A stretch of DNA of 64,000 bases, taken from NCBI GenBank assembly GCA_964627605.1, contig CAZVGZ010000013.1, positions 24,286 through 88,285 of the forward strand, written 5' to 3'. This document shows positions 19,657 through 29,549 of the stretch, piece after piece; position 1 is the first letter of the stretch, and every line of letters begins with the position of its first letter. The DNA is from CAZVGZ01 sp964627605. GTDB taxonomy: Bacteria; Latescibacterota; MWCZ01; CAZVGZ01. A model generated the notes under the pieces. It was not told the DNA's origin, made no database searches, and saw only the letters and a list, made by a program, of their open reading frames with translations. The position numbers were made by a program, and so were the translations under genes.

Positions 19657-19818
19657 ATGGCAAACAGGTGTCACCATTCACCCGCTACCGACATTCCAGT
19701 CGCCCACGCCGCTGGAGTGGCAGGGGCCTTGGCAGCGCTAAGTGAGAGGTCACTACGACAGATGGCGGTCGGGGAGATTCGCGATGAACTGGTACGTCAA
19801 GGCGCAGTGGTCAATTGA
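19657..19818 (+). CDS. Small hypothetical protein
   Basis: A 53-residue frame starting at ATG 19657 with a good AAGGAG 7 nt upstream. The second half (SERSLRQMAVGEIRDELVRQ) looks helical and amphipathic. The first half has paired histidines (CHHSPATD). I do not recognise it. The ribosome-binding site is the main support. Confidence 0.35.
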   Translation: MANRCHHSPATDIPVAHAAGVAGALAALSERSLRQMAVGEIRDELVRQGAVVN

Positions 19819-20007
19819 CCGCCGTCGTGAAAAGATTGTGCGGCCCGAAGGGGAGCGCGGACAACTCTAAAATAGCGATCGCTGTTTTGGCGCGGAGCCG
19901 CCAGACTCATTGTCGGGAGTGCCGATGGGACGCGAATTTTCAATAACGTCAGATGTCTAGTCAATTTCGCAAACGGCGCACTTTTCAAAATCAGAGAAAG
20001 AAATAGA

Positions 20008-21459
20008 ATGTCAAAGACCCTAGACCTCACCCAAGCACAGCTTTTTCTGGACGAAGAGATAATCGAGCAGACCACCCGCCTTCAGCGTGTGGTGCATCAG
20101 CCAAACAAGTTTCCGGGCAACCCGGTATATACGGTGGAAGAGGGCTGGGAAGGTGCTGGGATGATCTACCTCGGTGGGGTGTACATCGACCCAGCGGACT
20201 CAATGTGGAAAGCCTGGTACGTCACGCTCAGCCCGCCAGAATATCCTGAAATAGATTTTGCGATCTGCATGATCGTCTCGTCAGACGGCATACATTGGGA
20301 AAGACCGGAACTGGACGTCTATCGCGGCCATGACGGTAGGTGGACCAACATCGTCCTTGATCTATCTCCGGCGGGAAGGACAGCAGCGCCTACGATCATC
20401 CACGAACCAGGGCGAAAGGATGAGCCGTGGACGATGTTTATCAGCCTCTGCTCGCCAGTCGAATCGACGCACTACCTTGGCTATATTCTTCGTTCAAGCG
20501 ACGGTGTGCACTGGCGATGGGTGAACCAGATTCCAGACGGTCTGGAGCACGGTTTTCACGATCGTACAACGGCGTTCAAGTGTGATGACCCTGAGTTCCC
20601 ATACGTTATGATCGGGCGGGGCAAAGAGGATATCTACAAATGGGGCCTGGAGCGTGCCGCCCACCGTTGTGCGGGGAATGAGAACGGCGTTGATGGCGAA
20701 CCGACCCGTGTTGTCACCCAGGAACTGGAGGATGATCCCCACGGGCAGATATACCACGCCCAGGGCTTCGCGTACGAGAGCACCTATATCGGTCTGTTTC
20801 AGTGGTACTGGGAGACCGACGACCCCTACGGCGAGATGGAGCTTCTCACGAGCCGTGACACGGTCAACTGGTCGCGCGTAAGGCCAAGGCGGGTGTTCCT
20901 CCCTCGCGGCAGGCCAGGAGAGTTCGATTCTCACATCACCGACACCGCTCTCTCGCCGCCGATCAGAACGCCTCAAGCAGCGCAGCCGATCTCCACAACT
21001 GAAAGCCTCTGGTTCTACTACTGGGGTGGTCCGGCGATGCACGGCAACCGGCACCTGCCATACGGACGAGGGATGGGGTTGGCGCACCTACGTGCCGACG
21101 GGTTCTGCTCGCTGCGCGCAAGCAGATTCGATGGAACACTGGTAACCAAGCCGATCAAGTGGCCAGGCGGATCGCTCATTCTCAACGCCACCTGTCTCGG
21201 CGGGTCAGGGGCAGGCAGCCTCAAAGTCGAAGTGTTGACCGATGACCTAAAGCCCATCGACGGACTGACTAAAGACGACTTGGATGCCGGTCCCCAGGAC
21301 GGCACTCGGCTGGTCCAAACATGGGGCCAACAACCTGACGCGTTGGACAAGATCACAGACGAGACGATCCGCCTCAAATTCTACCTCGACAACTACGACC
21401 TGTTCAGCTTCCGCGCAGGCAACGTCAACGACAAAAAAAGGTATGTCCACTCTGATTGA
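20008..21459 (+). CDS. Five-bladed propeller protein, GH32/GH43-like
   Basis: A 483-residue protein built of propeller-type repeats: IVSSDGIHWERPELDVY, ILRSSDGVHWRWV and LLTSRDTVNWSRVRP, each an SxDxxxW blade motif as in GH32/GH43 and sialidase-like folds. A C-terminal beta-sandwich-like part (from about residue 370) contains ILNATCLGGSGAGSLKVEV, as in GH32-type proteins. It has no signal peptide, so it is cytoplasmic or exported by another route. The catalytic Asp/Glu set cannot be assigned by eye. The neighbouring reductase-like gene begins 25 bases after it, so a small carbohydrate-handling operon is likely. Confidence 0.65.
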   Translation: MSKTLDLTQAQLFLDEEIIEQTTRLQRVVHQPNKFPGNPVYTVEEGWEGAGMIYLGGVYIDPADSMWKAWYVTLSPPEYPEIDFAICMIVSSDGIHWERPELDVYRGHDGRWTNIVLDLSPAGRTAAPTIIHEPGRKDEPWTMFISLCSPVESTHYLGYILRSSDGVHWRWVNQIPDGLEHGFHDRTTAFKCDDPEFPYVMIGRGKEDIYKWGLERAAHRCAGNENGVDGEPTRVVTQELEDDPHGQIYHAQGFAYESTYIGLFQWYWETDDPYGEMELLTSRDTVNWSRVRPRRVFLPRGRPGEFDSHITDTALSPPIRTPQAAQPISTTESLWFYYWGGPAMHGNRHLPYGRGMGLAHLRADGFCSLRASRFDGTLVTKPIKWPGGSLILNATCLGGSGAGSLKVEVLTDDLKPIDGLTKDDLDAGPQDGTRLVQTWGQQPDALDKITDETIRLKFYLDNYDLFSFRAGNVNDKKRYVHSD

Positions 21460-21484
21460 GCCGACACCTGGAAAGGGTTTTGCG

Positions 21485-22309
21485 ATGAACAGTTTTCCAA
21501 TGACGAACATCGGGGGGTTAGAAGTCTCCCGCGTAACCTTGGGCACCAACCCGTTTGTCGGATCGGCCCATTTCAGCAAAGCACGGGCGGATTGGCTTGT
21601 TCGGTATTTCACTGAGGAGCGGGTCATTGAGGTGCTTGAAGCCTGCCGACTGGAAGGTCTGAATGTTATCTGTGGCTCACCCAACGTAGAGATTACTTAC
21701 AACGCGATGCGCGAACACGAGCGGCAGACCGGGCATCACTGGATATGGTTCTGCACGCCGTGGGGTGACAAGTGGCGCGATGTCGCCGAAAACGCAAAAT
21801 GGTGCGCTGATCATGGCGCGGAGTTTTGCCTTCCGCATCAGCAGTACACTGACAACAACCTGATCGTCGCCGGCAACCGGATCGACGGTGCGCCGGAACT
21901 TCTCCAGGAGATCCGCGATCTGGGAATGATCCCAGGTTGGAGCACGCATCGACCTGAGACGATAGTCGTCAGCGACAGCGCTGGGTATGACGTTGAGACC
22001 TATATACAGCCTTACAACAGCACGGGCTTTCTGTGCCACGTAGAGACCGACTGGGTCGGCAGTATCATCCGCAGCGCTAAAAAACCGGTGCTCTGCATCA
22101 AACCGCTCGGTGCTGGCCGAATAATGCCACCAACCGCTCTGGGTTTTGTCTTTGGAAGTATCAAGCCCACCGACACCGTTGCGATAGGGTTCCTTAGCCC
22201 TGAAGAGGTCAAAGAGGACATCGCCATCGCCCGCGATCTCATTGAGCAAAACGACCGCGAAGCCGAATTGCAGTACACCCGCAGCAAAGAGTCGCTCGTC
22301 GCGGCGTGA
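21485..22309 (+). CDS. Aldo/keto reductase-like TIM-barrel protein
   Basis: A 274-residue protein with the AKR-like opening TNIGGLEVSRVTLGTNPF, and TIM-barrel features such as LNVICGSPNVEITYNAM, YIQPYNSTGFLC and LCIKPLGAGRIMPPTAL. ATG 21485 is preferred because GGAAAGGG stands before it; the frame is also open further upstream inside the previous gene. It is shorter than typical AKRs (about 320 aa) and the usual catalytic Tyr/Lys/His are not obvious, so reductase activity is not assured. It is probably in one operon with the propeller protein. Confidence 0.6.
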   Translation: MNSFPMTNIGGLEVSRVTLGTNPFVGSAHFSKARADWLVRYFTEERVIEVLEACRLEGLNVICGSPNVEITYNAMREHERQTGHHWIWFCTPWGDKWRDVAENAKWCADHGAEFCLPHQQYTDNNLIVAGNRIDGAPELLQEIRDLGMIPGWSTHRPETIVVSDSAGYDVETYIQPYNSTGFLCHVETDWVGSIIRSAKKPVLCIKPLGAGRIMPPTALGFVFGSIKPTDTVAIGFLSPEEVKEDIAIARDLIEQNDREAELQYTRSKESLVAA

Positions 22310-22391
22310 CAGCGCATGACGCAGCGGTCGGCGAGGATCAATGACCCAATATCAGCCGGTATGGCCGCGACGTTAGGGAAGGGGCTACTAG

Positions 22392-22784
22392 ATGGCAAAT
22401 GACAGAGGAATTGGGGACGTCAAAGCGACCCTCAATGAGGTGTCGTCGATGCTCGAAGAGATACGCTCCCATGTAAGTACGTTGAGCGAAGACCAGATGT
22501 CGTGGGTTCCCCCCGGCGGCGGCGTGTGGCCGATCCAGCGCTCTGTTGCTCACTGTGTGAACTGCGAGCATCGGGCAGCGACTGATCCGTCGGACGGTTC
22601 GGTTCCGGGCCCTGTGCGTCGATGGCAGAAGGAAGTACATGTTCCCGGGATCTACGATCTTGAAGTTGACACATCTGCCCCGACCTCTGAAGAGTGTGCC
22701 GGAGTGATTGTGCGGCGCATCGAAGATGGGTGGGCTCTCACAGCATTTGAGAGATTGGCAGGCATGTCTGTGGACGATGCTTAG
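22392..22784 (+). CDS. DinB-like four-helix protein
   Basis: A 130-residue protein with the DinB/YfiT pattern: an N-terminal helix (VSSMLEEIRSHVSTLSEDQ), then WVPPGGGVWPIQRSVAHCVNCEH with the first metal-ligand histidine. Members bind a divalent metal and act as thiol-dependent transferases or in stress responses. It is a little shorter than usual (about 150-160 aa) and the later histidines are not clear, so it may lack the full metal triad. AAGGGG stands before ATG 22392. Confidence 0.55.
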   Translation: MANDRGIGDVKATLNEVSSMLEEIRSHVSTLSEDQMSWVPPGGGVWPIQRSVAHCVNCEHRAATDPSDGSVPGPVRRWQKEVHVPGIYDLEVDTSAPTSEECAGVIVRRIEDGWALTAFERLAGMSVDDA

Positions 22785-23050
22785 GCCGCCTAACATCTCC
22801 CCACCAAGCACCTGGGTTGCCGTCGCCGAGATGCGACTGATAGATCATCACCGCCCTGCTGACAACTCTCAAAAAGCACCAATAATTGACTCCAAGTGGG
22901 CAAAATCGGTAGATTTCGACTGTCTCGCATTCGGTTCTACCGAATCGTCTGTGCGATGTAATGATGTTTTTTGGAGATTGGGCGGAGTGGTGACGGATCG
23001 CGATATATATATGATTGCTAGCTGATGCAGCGCGGCAACTGGAGGAGTAG

Positions 23051-24076
23051 ATGGCTGTGACATCACAGCGTGAGAGAATACATAGGCTTCTGAGATATAT
23101 CAGGCCAGGGAAGATGCTCAACCTGGGGTTGGTAGGCGCGAGTTATCTGCTGTCGAGAATCGCTCCAGGATCGGCGCGGGCGTGGGGCTGCCCGCCGGAA
23201 CTCATCATCGAACCCACCTCCCACTGTAATCTGAGGTGTCCGCTCTGCCCCAGCGGTAACAAGACTCTACAGCGCAAGGCAGGGTTCATGGATATGGGCC
23301 TCTATCGCAAGATCATAGATGATGTCAGGGGAAAAGCGTGCAACGTGCTTCTCTATGGTCTGGGCGAGTCGTTCTTGCATAAAGAGTTCTTGGAGATGAT
23401 CAGATATGCCAGGGACGCCGGTCTCTATACCAGTTTGAGCACCAACGGCCACTATCTGTCCGATCCTGACGCCTTGATCGACTCGGGCCTGGACTCCCTA
23501 ATTCTGAGTATAGACGGCGTAACCCAAGAGACCTATTCACAGTATCGAGTAGGCGGCGATCTGGCAAAAGTGATGGAGGGTACTAGGGCGCTTGAGGACG
23601 CCAAGCTGCGTCGTGGATCAAAAACGCCGTACACCCGCTTGCAGTTCATACTGTTCCGTCACAACGAGCACGAGGTCGAAGAGGCCCATAGACTTGCAAA
23701 AGAGCTCGGTGTGGACAGGATGGTAGCCAAAACTGCCGAGATCCCTGAAGACGACGGAATGGCGGAGTTTCTGCCTGACGGCGAGGAGCATCGACGCTAC
23801 GACGAGTCAGCGGAGAGTTTCGCCCTGAAAGGTGAGATTAGAGATCGCTGCCAGATACTCTTTCACCGCCCGATGATAACGTGGGAAGGCGAGCTTCTGC
23901 CCTGTTGCTACGACGTTGAAGGCGACTTCAGATGGGGCAAACTTGGCAACGGCACCACGCTTCCAAGAGTGTGGACCAACTACGGCGCCAACCGTTTCCG
24001 CAAAAAGATATTCGCAGATAGAATGAGCGCTGGGATTTGCCAGCGGTGCGGCGAGGGGATGAAGCTGCACAAATAG
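23051..24076 (+). CDS. Radical SAM/SPASM-type protein
   Basis: A 341-residue radical SAM enzyme. The cluster-binding motif CNLRCPLC (CxxxCxxC) is near residue 58, followed by GLGESFLHKEFLEMIRYA and LSTNGHYLSDPDALIDSGLD, both typical strands of the partial TIM barrel. The C-terminus has a SPASM-like cysteine set (CQILF, LLPCCYD, CQRCGEG) that would hold an auxiliary Fe-S cluster. Family members modify peptides, cofactors or lipids, or mature enzymes. No precursor peptide is seen next to it. ATG 23051 has GGAGGAG just upstream. Confidence 0.85.
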   Translation: MAVTSQRERIHRLLRYIRPGKMLNLGLVGASYLLSRIAPGSARAWGCPPELIIEPTSHCNLRCPLCPSGNKTLQRKAGFMDMGLYRKIIDDVRGKACNVLLYGLGESFLHKEFLEMIRYARDAGLYTSLSTNGHYLSDPDALIDSGLDSLILSIDGVTQETYSQYRVGGDLAKVMEGTRALEDAKLRRGSKTPYTRLQFILFRHNEHEVEEAHRLAKELGVDRMVAKTAEIPEDDGMAEFLPDGEEHRRYDESAESFALKGEIRDRCQILFHRPMITWEGELLPCCYDVEGDFRWGKLGNGTTLPRVWTNYGANRFRKKIFADRMSAGICQRCGEGMKLHK

Positions 24077-24206
24077 CGCCGGGCTATCGAATCTGGACGA
24101 AAGCTATAGCGGTGTGACTTCCAGACTGTGCGCGATCTGGCCAAACAAGTGGTTCACGATCAAATTCGGCTTGCCCAACTCATCGCAGGTGGGTATCATC
24201 ATCACC

Positions 24207-24765
24207 ATGCGTCTATTCGTGGCGATCAACCTCTCCGACGCCCAAAGGGCCGCTGTCTACAGCGCAATCCCCGTCCCTGAGCTAGACCGTCGAGGTCTAA
24301 AACGCGTCGATGACCGCAATCTGCATATTACGGTAAGGTTTTCTAGGAAAATGCGATAGTGACCTCGCCGACCGAACTGCTGGCTCAATCGGCGATCTGT
24401 CAAAAGAGATAGAACCATTCACTGTCTCGTGGGGAGGCTGAGGGGCGTTTGGGTCTGAAGACCGCCCAAAAGTGTTGTGGGCGGGACTGGATGTCGGAAC
24501 CCCGGAGCTGACCGATGTCGCCGACCGCGTGGACCGGGAGTTGAACAAACTCGGATTTCCCCGCGAGAGTAGAGGGTTTGACCCTCATATAACGGTGGCG
24601 CGGGTGAAAACCCCCTCGGTTGGGGCGCAGGCGCTCATTGCGCTCAAAGAGAGGCCACTTCCCCAGGTGATGTGGAGTGTAACGGAGCTTTGTGTGATGC
24701 AGAGCGAACTGACCTCCACTGGATCACTAGACTCTCAACTCCACAGCGCAATACTTGGGGCCTAG
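24207..24765 (+). pseudogene. thpR: Broken RNA 2',3'-cyclic phosphodiesterase (ThpR/LigT)
   Basis: ATG 24207 opens RLFVAINLSDAQRAAV, and the first catalytic HxTxRF motif follows (LHITVRF). An extra T in the TTTT run at 24339-24342 then shifts the frame. Read in the next frame the sequence continues LGKCDSDLADRTAGS to FTVSWGG, where TGA at 24439 stops it. It then resumes as GAFGSEDRPKVLWAGLDVG, with the second motif FDPHITVARV near the end. Both HxT motifs are present, so the ancestral enzyme was complete. One frameshift plus one nonsense codon make it a pseudogene, unless one of them is a sequencing error. Confidence 0.85.
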
Positions 24766-24779
24766 TCTTTTGGGATGTT

Positions 24780-24799
24780 ATACCGTATATTTGCGGTAT
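24780..24799. promoter_or_regulatory. Palindrome upstream of recA, candidate SOS operator
   Basis: ATACCG and CGGTAT form perfect 6-base arms around an 8-base spacer, directly before TATTAT at 24797-24802, a plausible -10 box. It lies about 160 bases before the recA start. A LexA-type repressor site would be expected here. The sequence does not match the E. coli CTG-N10-CAG or the B. subtilis GAAC-N4-GTTC box. Confidence 0.4.
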
Positions 24800-24959
24800 T
24801 ATGATCAACAGCGGGGGACAGCTACGGCTATTTGAGACTGAAGAGTTGGGGCAAAGGCGGTCACATCAACCGGAGTCAGATCACCGGGAACCTGAAGGCA
24901 GCCCCTCAGTTGAGATGCAGATCGCAAAAAAACGACACGGGACCAGAGGAGAGACAGAC

Positions 24960-26003
24960 ATGATGGAAGCAGGCCAGCGAGACAAAGCGATGAGCGTCGC
25001 ACTGGGACAGATAAAGAAGAACCACGGTGACGGCGCGATTATGCGTTTGGGTGAGCAAGAGGCGGTGAGTGTGGATGCCATATCCACCGGCTCCATCGCA
25101 CTGGATGCTGCCCTTGGGGTGGGCGGCGTTCCCCGCGGCAGGGTTGTTGAGCTTTACGGCCCGGAATCTTCAGGCAAATCGACGTTGGCGCTCCACATAG
25201 TCGCCGAGGCACAGAAAAGAGGCGGCGTTGCGGCCTACGTTGATGCAGAGCACGCGTTGGACCCGGAATACGCCGCCAACCTAGGTGTAAACACCAGCGA
25301 TCTGCTCATCGCGCAGCCAGATTGCGGCGAGGATGCACTGGACATCGTTGAGACGCTGGTTCGCAGCGGTGCCGTTGACGTGATCGCAATCGATTCGGTG
25401 GCTGCACTGGTACCCAGGGCTGAGCTTGAGGGCGAGATCGGCGACACCCATGTCGGGCTCCAGGCACGGCTGATGTCCCAGACTTTAAGAAAACTGACCG
25501 GGGCGATCGCAAAATCAGGTGCGGTGGTGATATTTATCAACCAGATACGCATGAAGATAGGCGTGATGTTCGGAAACCCTGAGACCACGTCCGGCGGAAA
25601 CGCCCTAAAATTCTACAGCTCGGTGCGTTTGGACATTCGCCGGATCGGGGCTATTAAGCAGGTCGACAAAAACGTCGGCAACCGAACGAGGGTCAAAGTC
25701 GTCAAGAATAAAGTCGCCGCACCTTTCAAAGAGGCCGAATTCGACATCATGTTCGGCGAGGGGATCTCCGGTGAAGGAGAGGTGGTCGATCTTGGATCGG
25801 ACATCGAGGTCATCACCAAGTCGGGGACATGGTTCTCGATAGACGGCGAACGAATCGGGCAGGGACGCGAGAACGCCAAACAGTATCTTAGGGATAATCC
25901 CGAAAAATATGAAGAGATCAAGGTCAAAGTGAGGGATGCTTGTGGAATAGGCCCCAACAGCGTGACAGTTGAGCCGGTCGAGGAAGAGCAGACAGAGGAG
26001 TAG
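24960..26003 (+). CDS. recA: Recombinase RecA
   Basis: A 347-residue RecA, full length. It forms ATP-dependent filaments on single-stranded DNA for strand exchange and SOS induction. Walker A GPESSGKST is at about residue 68. Also visible are YVDAEHALDPEYA, AIDSVAALVPRAELEGE, INQIRMKIGVMFGNPETT (loop L2) and the acidic C-terminus PVEEEQTEE. ATG 24960 is selected from the family start and the purine-rich stretch before it; the frame is open far upstream without homology. recX and alaS follow, a common order. Confidence 0.97.
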   Translation: MMEAGQRDKAMSVALGQIKKNHGDGAIMRLGEQEAVSVDAISTGSIALDAALGVGGVPRGRVVELYGPESSGKSTLALHIVAEAQKRGGVAAYVDAEHALDPEYAANLGVNTSDLLIAQPDCGEDALDIVETLVRSGAVDVIAIDSVAALVPRAELEGEIGDTHVGLQARLMSQTLRKLTGAIAKSGAVVIFINQIRMKIGVMFGNPETTSGGNALKFYSSVRLDIRRIGAIKQVDKNVGNRTRVKVVKNKVAAPFKEAEFDIMFGEGISGEGEVVDLGSDIEVITKSGTWFSIDGERIGQGRENAKQYLRDNPEKYEEIKVKVRDACGIGPNSVTVEPVEEEQTEE

Positions 26004-26218
26004 CAGATAAGTCGGGGCGAGGGAGGGAGTTTTATAGTCGATCGAAATCGACCCCGGATCGCATCCAGGGCGAGATTCTTGAGGGTAGTCAATCTGACTT
26101 TCTGGGAAAAACACGCTTCAGGTTGGGCAGCCGCTGGTTTTTGCGTGGCGTTGTCAACGGACCAACCCCTCTGCTGCTGGCTCATAAACGAAACTCCATA
26201 CCGCCGACATGTGCCGAT

Positions 26219-26854
26219 GTGCTGACAATAGAGACAATCGACCCCGCCCCAAAACGCCGAAGACGCCGCCTAATCAGATTCGATTCCGGCGATGAGGTGA
26301 TACTTAGAACTGAAGCGATAGGGCATGAGGGGTTGGCCGTTGGATCGTCCATAGAAAAAAAAATCCTCTTAGAACTAGTCGCCACAGACCAGGCAATCCA
26401 AGCCAAAGAAGACGCGGCCTCTTGGCTCTCTCGAAAGCAGTACAGCGTCAAAGCGCTGAGCGACCAGCTCCTACAAAGCGGGTTCCCACAGCAGGTGATC
26501 GACCCGCTGATAGCCGATTTTGGTCGGTGGGGATACCTGGACGATGAGGCGCTGGCCCGCTCGCTCGTACGGCAGTTAGGGGAGGGAAAGCGGTTCGGTC
26601 CAGCACGTTTGAGGCAGGAGTTGGGACGCCGGGGGATTGATCGCGACTTGATTGATGTCGTTATTTCCACGGACACATCTGACATGCAAGAGCGCGCAAT
26701 TGATGCGCTAACCAAAAAGGACGCTTCGTACAGGCGACTTGACAGAGAGAGGGCACAACGAAGGATGCACGGCTATCTCGCCCGCCGCGGGTTTGATGGT
26801 CAGACCATCCGCAGCGCCATCGACCACGTTCTGGATTCGTGGAAGTCGACGTGA
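26219..26854 (+). CDS. recX: RecA regulator RecX
   Basis: A RecX-family protein of three-helix repeats, for example EDAASWLSRKQYSVKALSDQL with FGRWGYLDDEALARSLVRQ, and the family-typical FGPARLRQELGRRGID and LARRGFDGQTIRSAIDHVL. RecX binds RecA filaments and limits their growth or activity. GTG 26219 is proposed, since the family's N-terminal hairpin begins there (LTIETIDPAPKRRRRR). The frame is open back to TTG 26123, and neither start has a clear ribosome-binding site. It sits directly between recA and alaS. Confidence 0.88.
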   Translation: MLTIETIDPAPKRRRRRLIRFDSGDEVILRTEAIGHEGLAVGSSIEKKILLELVATDQAIQAKEDAASWLSRKQYSVKALSDQLLQSGFPQQVIDPLIADFGRWGYLDDEALARSLVRQLGEGKRFGPARLRQELGRRGIDRDLIDVVISTDTSDMQERAIDALTKKDASYRRLDRERAQRRMHGYLARRGFDGQTIRSAIDHVLDSWKST

Positions 26855-26906
26855 GCGCGCACTAACGATGCCCAGCAACAACCTTCCACCTGACAGACAT
26901 AACTCC

Positions 26907-29549
26907 ATGACCGCCACCGAACTAAGACAGAGCTTCCTCGACTTTTTCAGTGACCACGACCACACGATAGTCCCGTCGTCGCCGGTGGTGCCGCTTGATG
27001 ATCCGACACTCCTGTTCACAAACGCCGGAATGAATCAGTTCAAGGACGTGTTTATCGCCACCGGTACCAGGCCATACTCCCGTGCGGTGGACACCCAGAA
27101 GTGCATCCGCGCCGGGGGCAAGCACAACGATCTTGAGGAGGTGGGCAAGGACGGAACGCACCACACGTTCTTCGAAATGCTGGGCAACTGGTCGTTTGGC
27201 GACTACTACAAACGCGAGGCGATCGCGTGGGGGTGGGAGTATCTCACAGACCGTCTCGGTCTGCCGAAACATCTTTTGAGAGCCACTGTCCATCACACCG
27301 ACGATGAAGCTGAAGAGTTGTGGTACGAGGTCACCGACATCGAACGTGACGCGGTCTCTCGCCATGGTGACAAGGACAACTTTTGGGAGATGGCGGACGT
27401 GGGGCCGTGCGGTCCCTGCTCTGAGATACACCTCGATCTAGGTGGATTGAGAGGTTGCGGTGAGCCAGACTGCGCGCCGAACTGCGTCAAGTGTGAGGAG
27501 GTACACGACTCCAGGTTCATAGAGCTGTGGAACCTGGTGTTCATCCAGTACAATCGCGATGAGAACGGCATTCTCAACGAACTGCCAGCGAAACACGTCG
27601 ATACCGGATTGGGTTTTGAGCGGATATGTGCTGTCGTTCAAGGCAAATCCTCCAACTACGACACCGACATCTTCGCCCCCATCATCGCAGCGATTAGCAA
27701 CGAGGTGGGTGTCGAGTACGATCCTGGGGAGTCTGGCACACCGATTCGAATTATCGCCGATCACATAAGGGCTTTGACATTTGCGATAGCCGACGGCGGT
27801 TTTCCGTCCAATGTCGGGCGCGGCTACGTTCTTAGGCGGATACTCAGAAGAGCCGCAAGATCTGGAAGGCAGTTGGGTGTGAGCGAACCGTTCCTATTCA
27901 GGCTCACAGACGCGGTTTCAGATACCATGGACGAAGCTTTCCCCGAGCTTAACGCCAGACGCGACCACGTAGCTTCGGTAATCAAGGCCGAAGAGGAGCG
28001 GTTTGGTGAGACTTTGGATCGGGGGATCGCGCTGTTTGAGAGCGTCGCCGCCAAAACCTCAGATTCTGGCAAGACGGTGGTGCCAGGAGCGGATGTCTTT
28101 CGGCTGTATGATACCTACGGCTTCCCGGTTGACCTGACGGCGGTCATGGCTGAAGAGCTTGGCCTGACTCTGGACCTGGAGGGATTTGATGAATCCATGT
28201 CCGAGCAACGTGCCAGATCGGAAGCCGCCGGGAAATTCGCTTCCAGTGGCGATCTAATCGGTCAGGGGTTCGCATCGCAGTTCGTTGGCTACGAAACGCT
28301 GACCAGTGATTCGCAGATTATCGCTTTGGGGGATGGGCAGATAGTTCTGGACCAGACGCCGTTTTATGCCGAAAGCGGTGGGCAGTTGAGCGACGTGGGA
28401 CTAGTCACCGGTGACGGCTTCACGTTTCATGTTGAAGAGGTCCGCCGGCAGGGCGATGCGATCATCCATTTAGGTCGCCTGGAAGGTGGTGAGCCAGAGA
28501 TCGGAACCGCAGTTGTGGCTTCGGTTGATGATGACGCGAGACGCGCCACAGAGCGAAACCACTCAGCCACACATCTGCTGCAAGGGGCGCTAAGAAAAAC
28601 GCTTGGCGACCATGTGAGCCAGTCCGGCTCAATGGTGGCACCTGACCGGTTACGATTTGATTTCACTCAGATCGGCGCGGTAGAACCCGATCAGCTTGAC
28701 CAGGTAGAAGCGCTCGTCAACCAGGCGGCGCGATCGAACAGCTCGGTTGACATCATCGAGAAGTCTCTGGAACAGGCAAAGAACGAAGGCGTCGTGGCGT
28801 TATTCGGAGAAAAATATGGCGATGTAGTGCGCACTGTGCGTATGGGCGAATCGTACGAACTATGCGGCGGCACCCACGTCCGCGCCACTGGAGAGATCGG
28901 GCTGTTTCGCGTCGTTTCCGAGAGCAGTGTTGCCGCAGGGATTCGCCGCATTGAAGCGGTGAGTGGATCAGCAGCAGAGGAGTTGGCGCGGCAGGACCGA
29001 CAACGTCTGAAAACTCTTAGCCAAACGCTCAAGGCGGCTCCTGACGAACTCCCTGATCGGATCGACGCGCTCCTTTCCAGGCAGAAGGAACTAGAGAAGA
29101 GACTTAGCCAGGCGCAGCAGGCATCCTCCGGCGACAAGGTCGGTGAGTGGCTGGCGGCAGCAGAGACGGTCTCAGATGTGACGCTGGTTGCCCAGGCAGC
29201 CGAAAATACCGACTCTGAAGCTCTGCGTGGACTGGCCGATCAGCTTCGAGACCGACTGTCGTCAGGCGTTGCGGTACTCGGCTCGACTGAAGACGGCAAG
29301 GTGTCTTTTGTCTGCGTCGTCACCGATGATCTTGTAGCGCGCGGACTTCACGCTGGCAAACTCGTCAAAGCCATAGCGACTGTTGCTGGCGGTGGAGGTG
29401 GAGGCAAGCCGCACATGGCGCAGGCAGGTGGCCGCGACCCCGACAAGCTGAACGAAGCGCTCGCTGTCGCCAGCAAGGCGGTAGCAGATGCTCTAAAAAC
29501 TGACCTGAGTGTGCTGAACCTCACGTCAAAGCGACCGGAGAGAGTGTGA
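26907..29549 (+). CDS. alaS: Alanyl-tRNA synthetase
   Basis: An 880-residue AlaRS charging tRNA-Ala. The catalytic domain begins TATELRQSFLDFFSDHDH with FTNAGMNQFKDVF (motif 2 region). The editing domain shows RNHSATHLLQGALR (zinc HxxxH) and YELCGGTHVRATGEIG. The C-terminal part has a coiled coil (about 720-760) and a C-Ala domain with GGGGGGKPHMAQAGG. ATG 26907 fits the family start; ATG 26868 is also in frame. The stop overlaps the next gene by four bases. Confidence 0.96.
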   Translation: MTATELRQSFLDFFSDHDHTIVPSSPVVPLDDPTLLFTNAGMNQFKDVFIATGTRPYSRAVDTQKCIRAGGKHNDLEEVGKDGTHHTFFEMLGNWSFGDYYKREAIAWGWEYLTDRLGLPKHLLRATVHHTDDEAEELWYEVTDIERDAVSRHGDKDNFWEMADVGPCGPCSEIHLDLGGLRGCGEPDCAPNCVKCEEVHDSRFIELWNLVFIQYNRDENGILNELPAKHVDTGLGFERICAVVQGKSSNYDTDIFAPIIAAISNEVGVEYDPGESGTPIRIIADHIRALTFAIADGGFPSNVGRGYVLRRILRRAARSGRQLGVSEPFLFRLTDAVSDTMDEAFPELNARRDHVASVIKAEEERFGETLDRGIALFESVAAKTSDSGKTVVPGADVFRLYDTYGFPVDLTAVMAEELGLTLDLEGFDESMSEQRARSEAAGKFASSGDLIGQGFASQFVGYETLTSDSQIIALGDGQIVLDQTPFYAESGGQLSDVGLVTGDGFTFHVEEVRRQGDAIIHLGRLEGGEPEIGTAVVASVDDDARRATERNHSATHLLQGALRKTLGDHVSQSGSMVAPDRLRFDFTQIGAVEPDQLDQVEALVNQAARSNSSVDIIEKSLEQAKNEGVVALFGEKYGDVVRTVRMGESYELCGGTHVRATGEIGLFRVVSESSVAAGIRRIEAVSGSAAEELARQDRQRLKTLSQTLKAAPDELPDRIDALLSRQKELEKRLSQAQQASSGDKVGEWLAAAETVSDVTLVAQAAENTDSEALRGLADQLRDRLSSGVAVLGSTEDGKVSFVCVVTDDLVARGLHAGKLVKAIATVAGGGGGGKPHMAQAGGRDPDKLNEALAVASKAVADALKTDLSVLNLTSKRPERV

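Noticed and set aside
24439..24441. TGA in the ThpR-like frame as a third Sec codon
   Set aside because: Family members do not have Cys there, a separate frameshift lies 100 bases upstream, and no hairpin follows.
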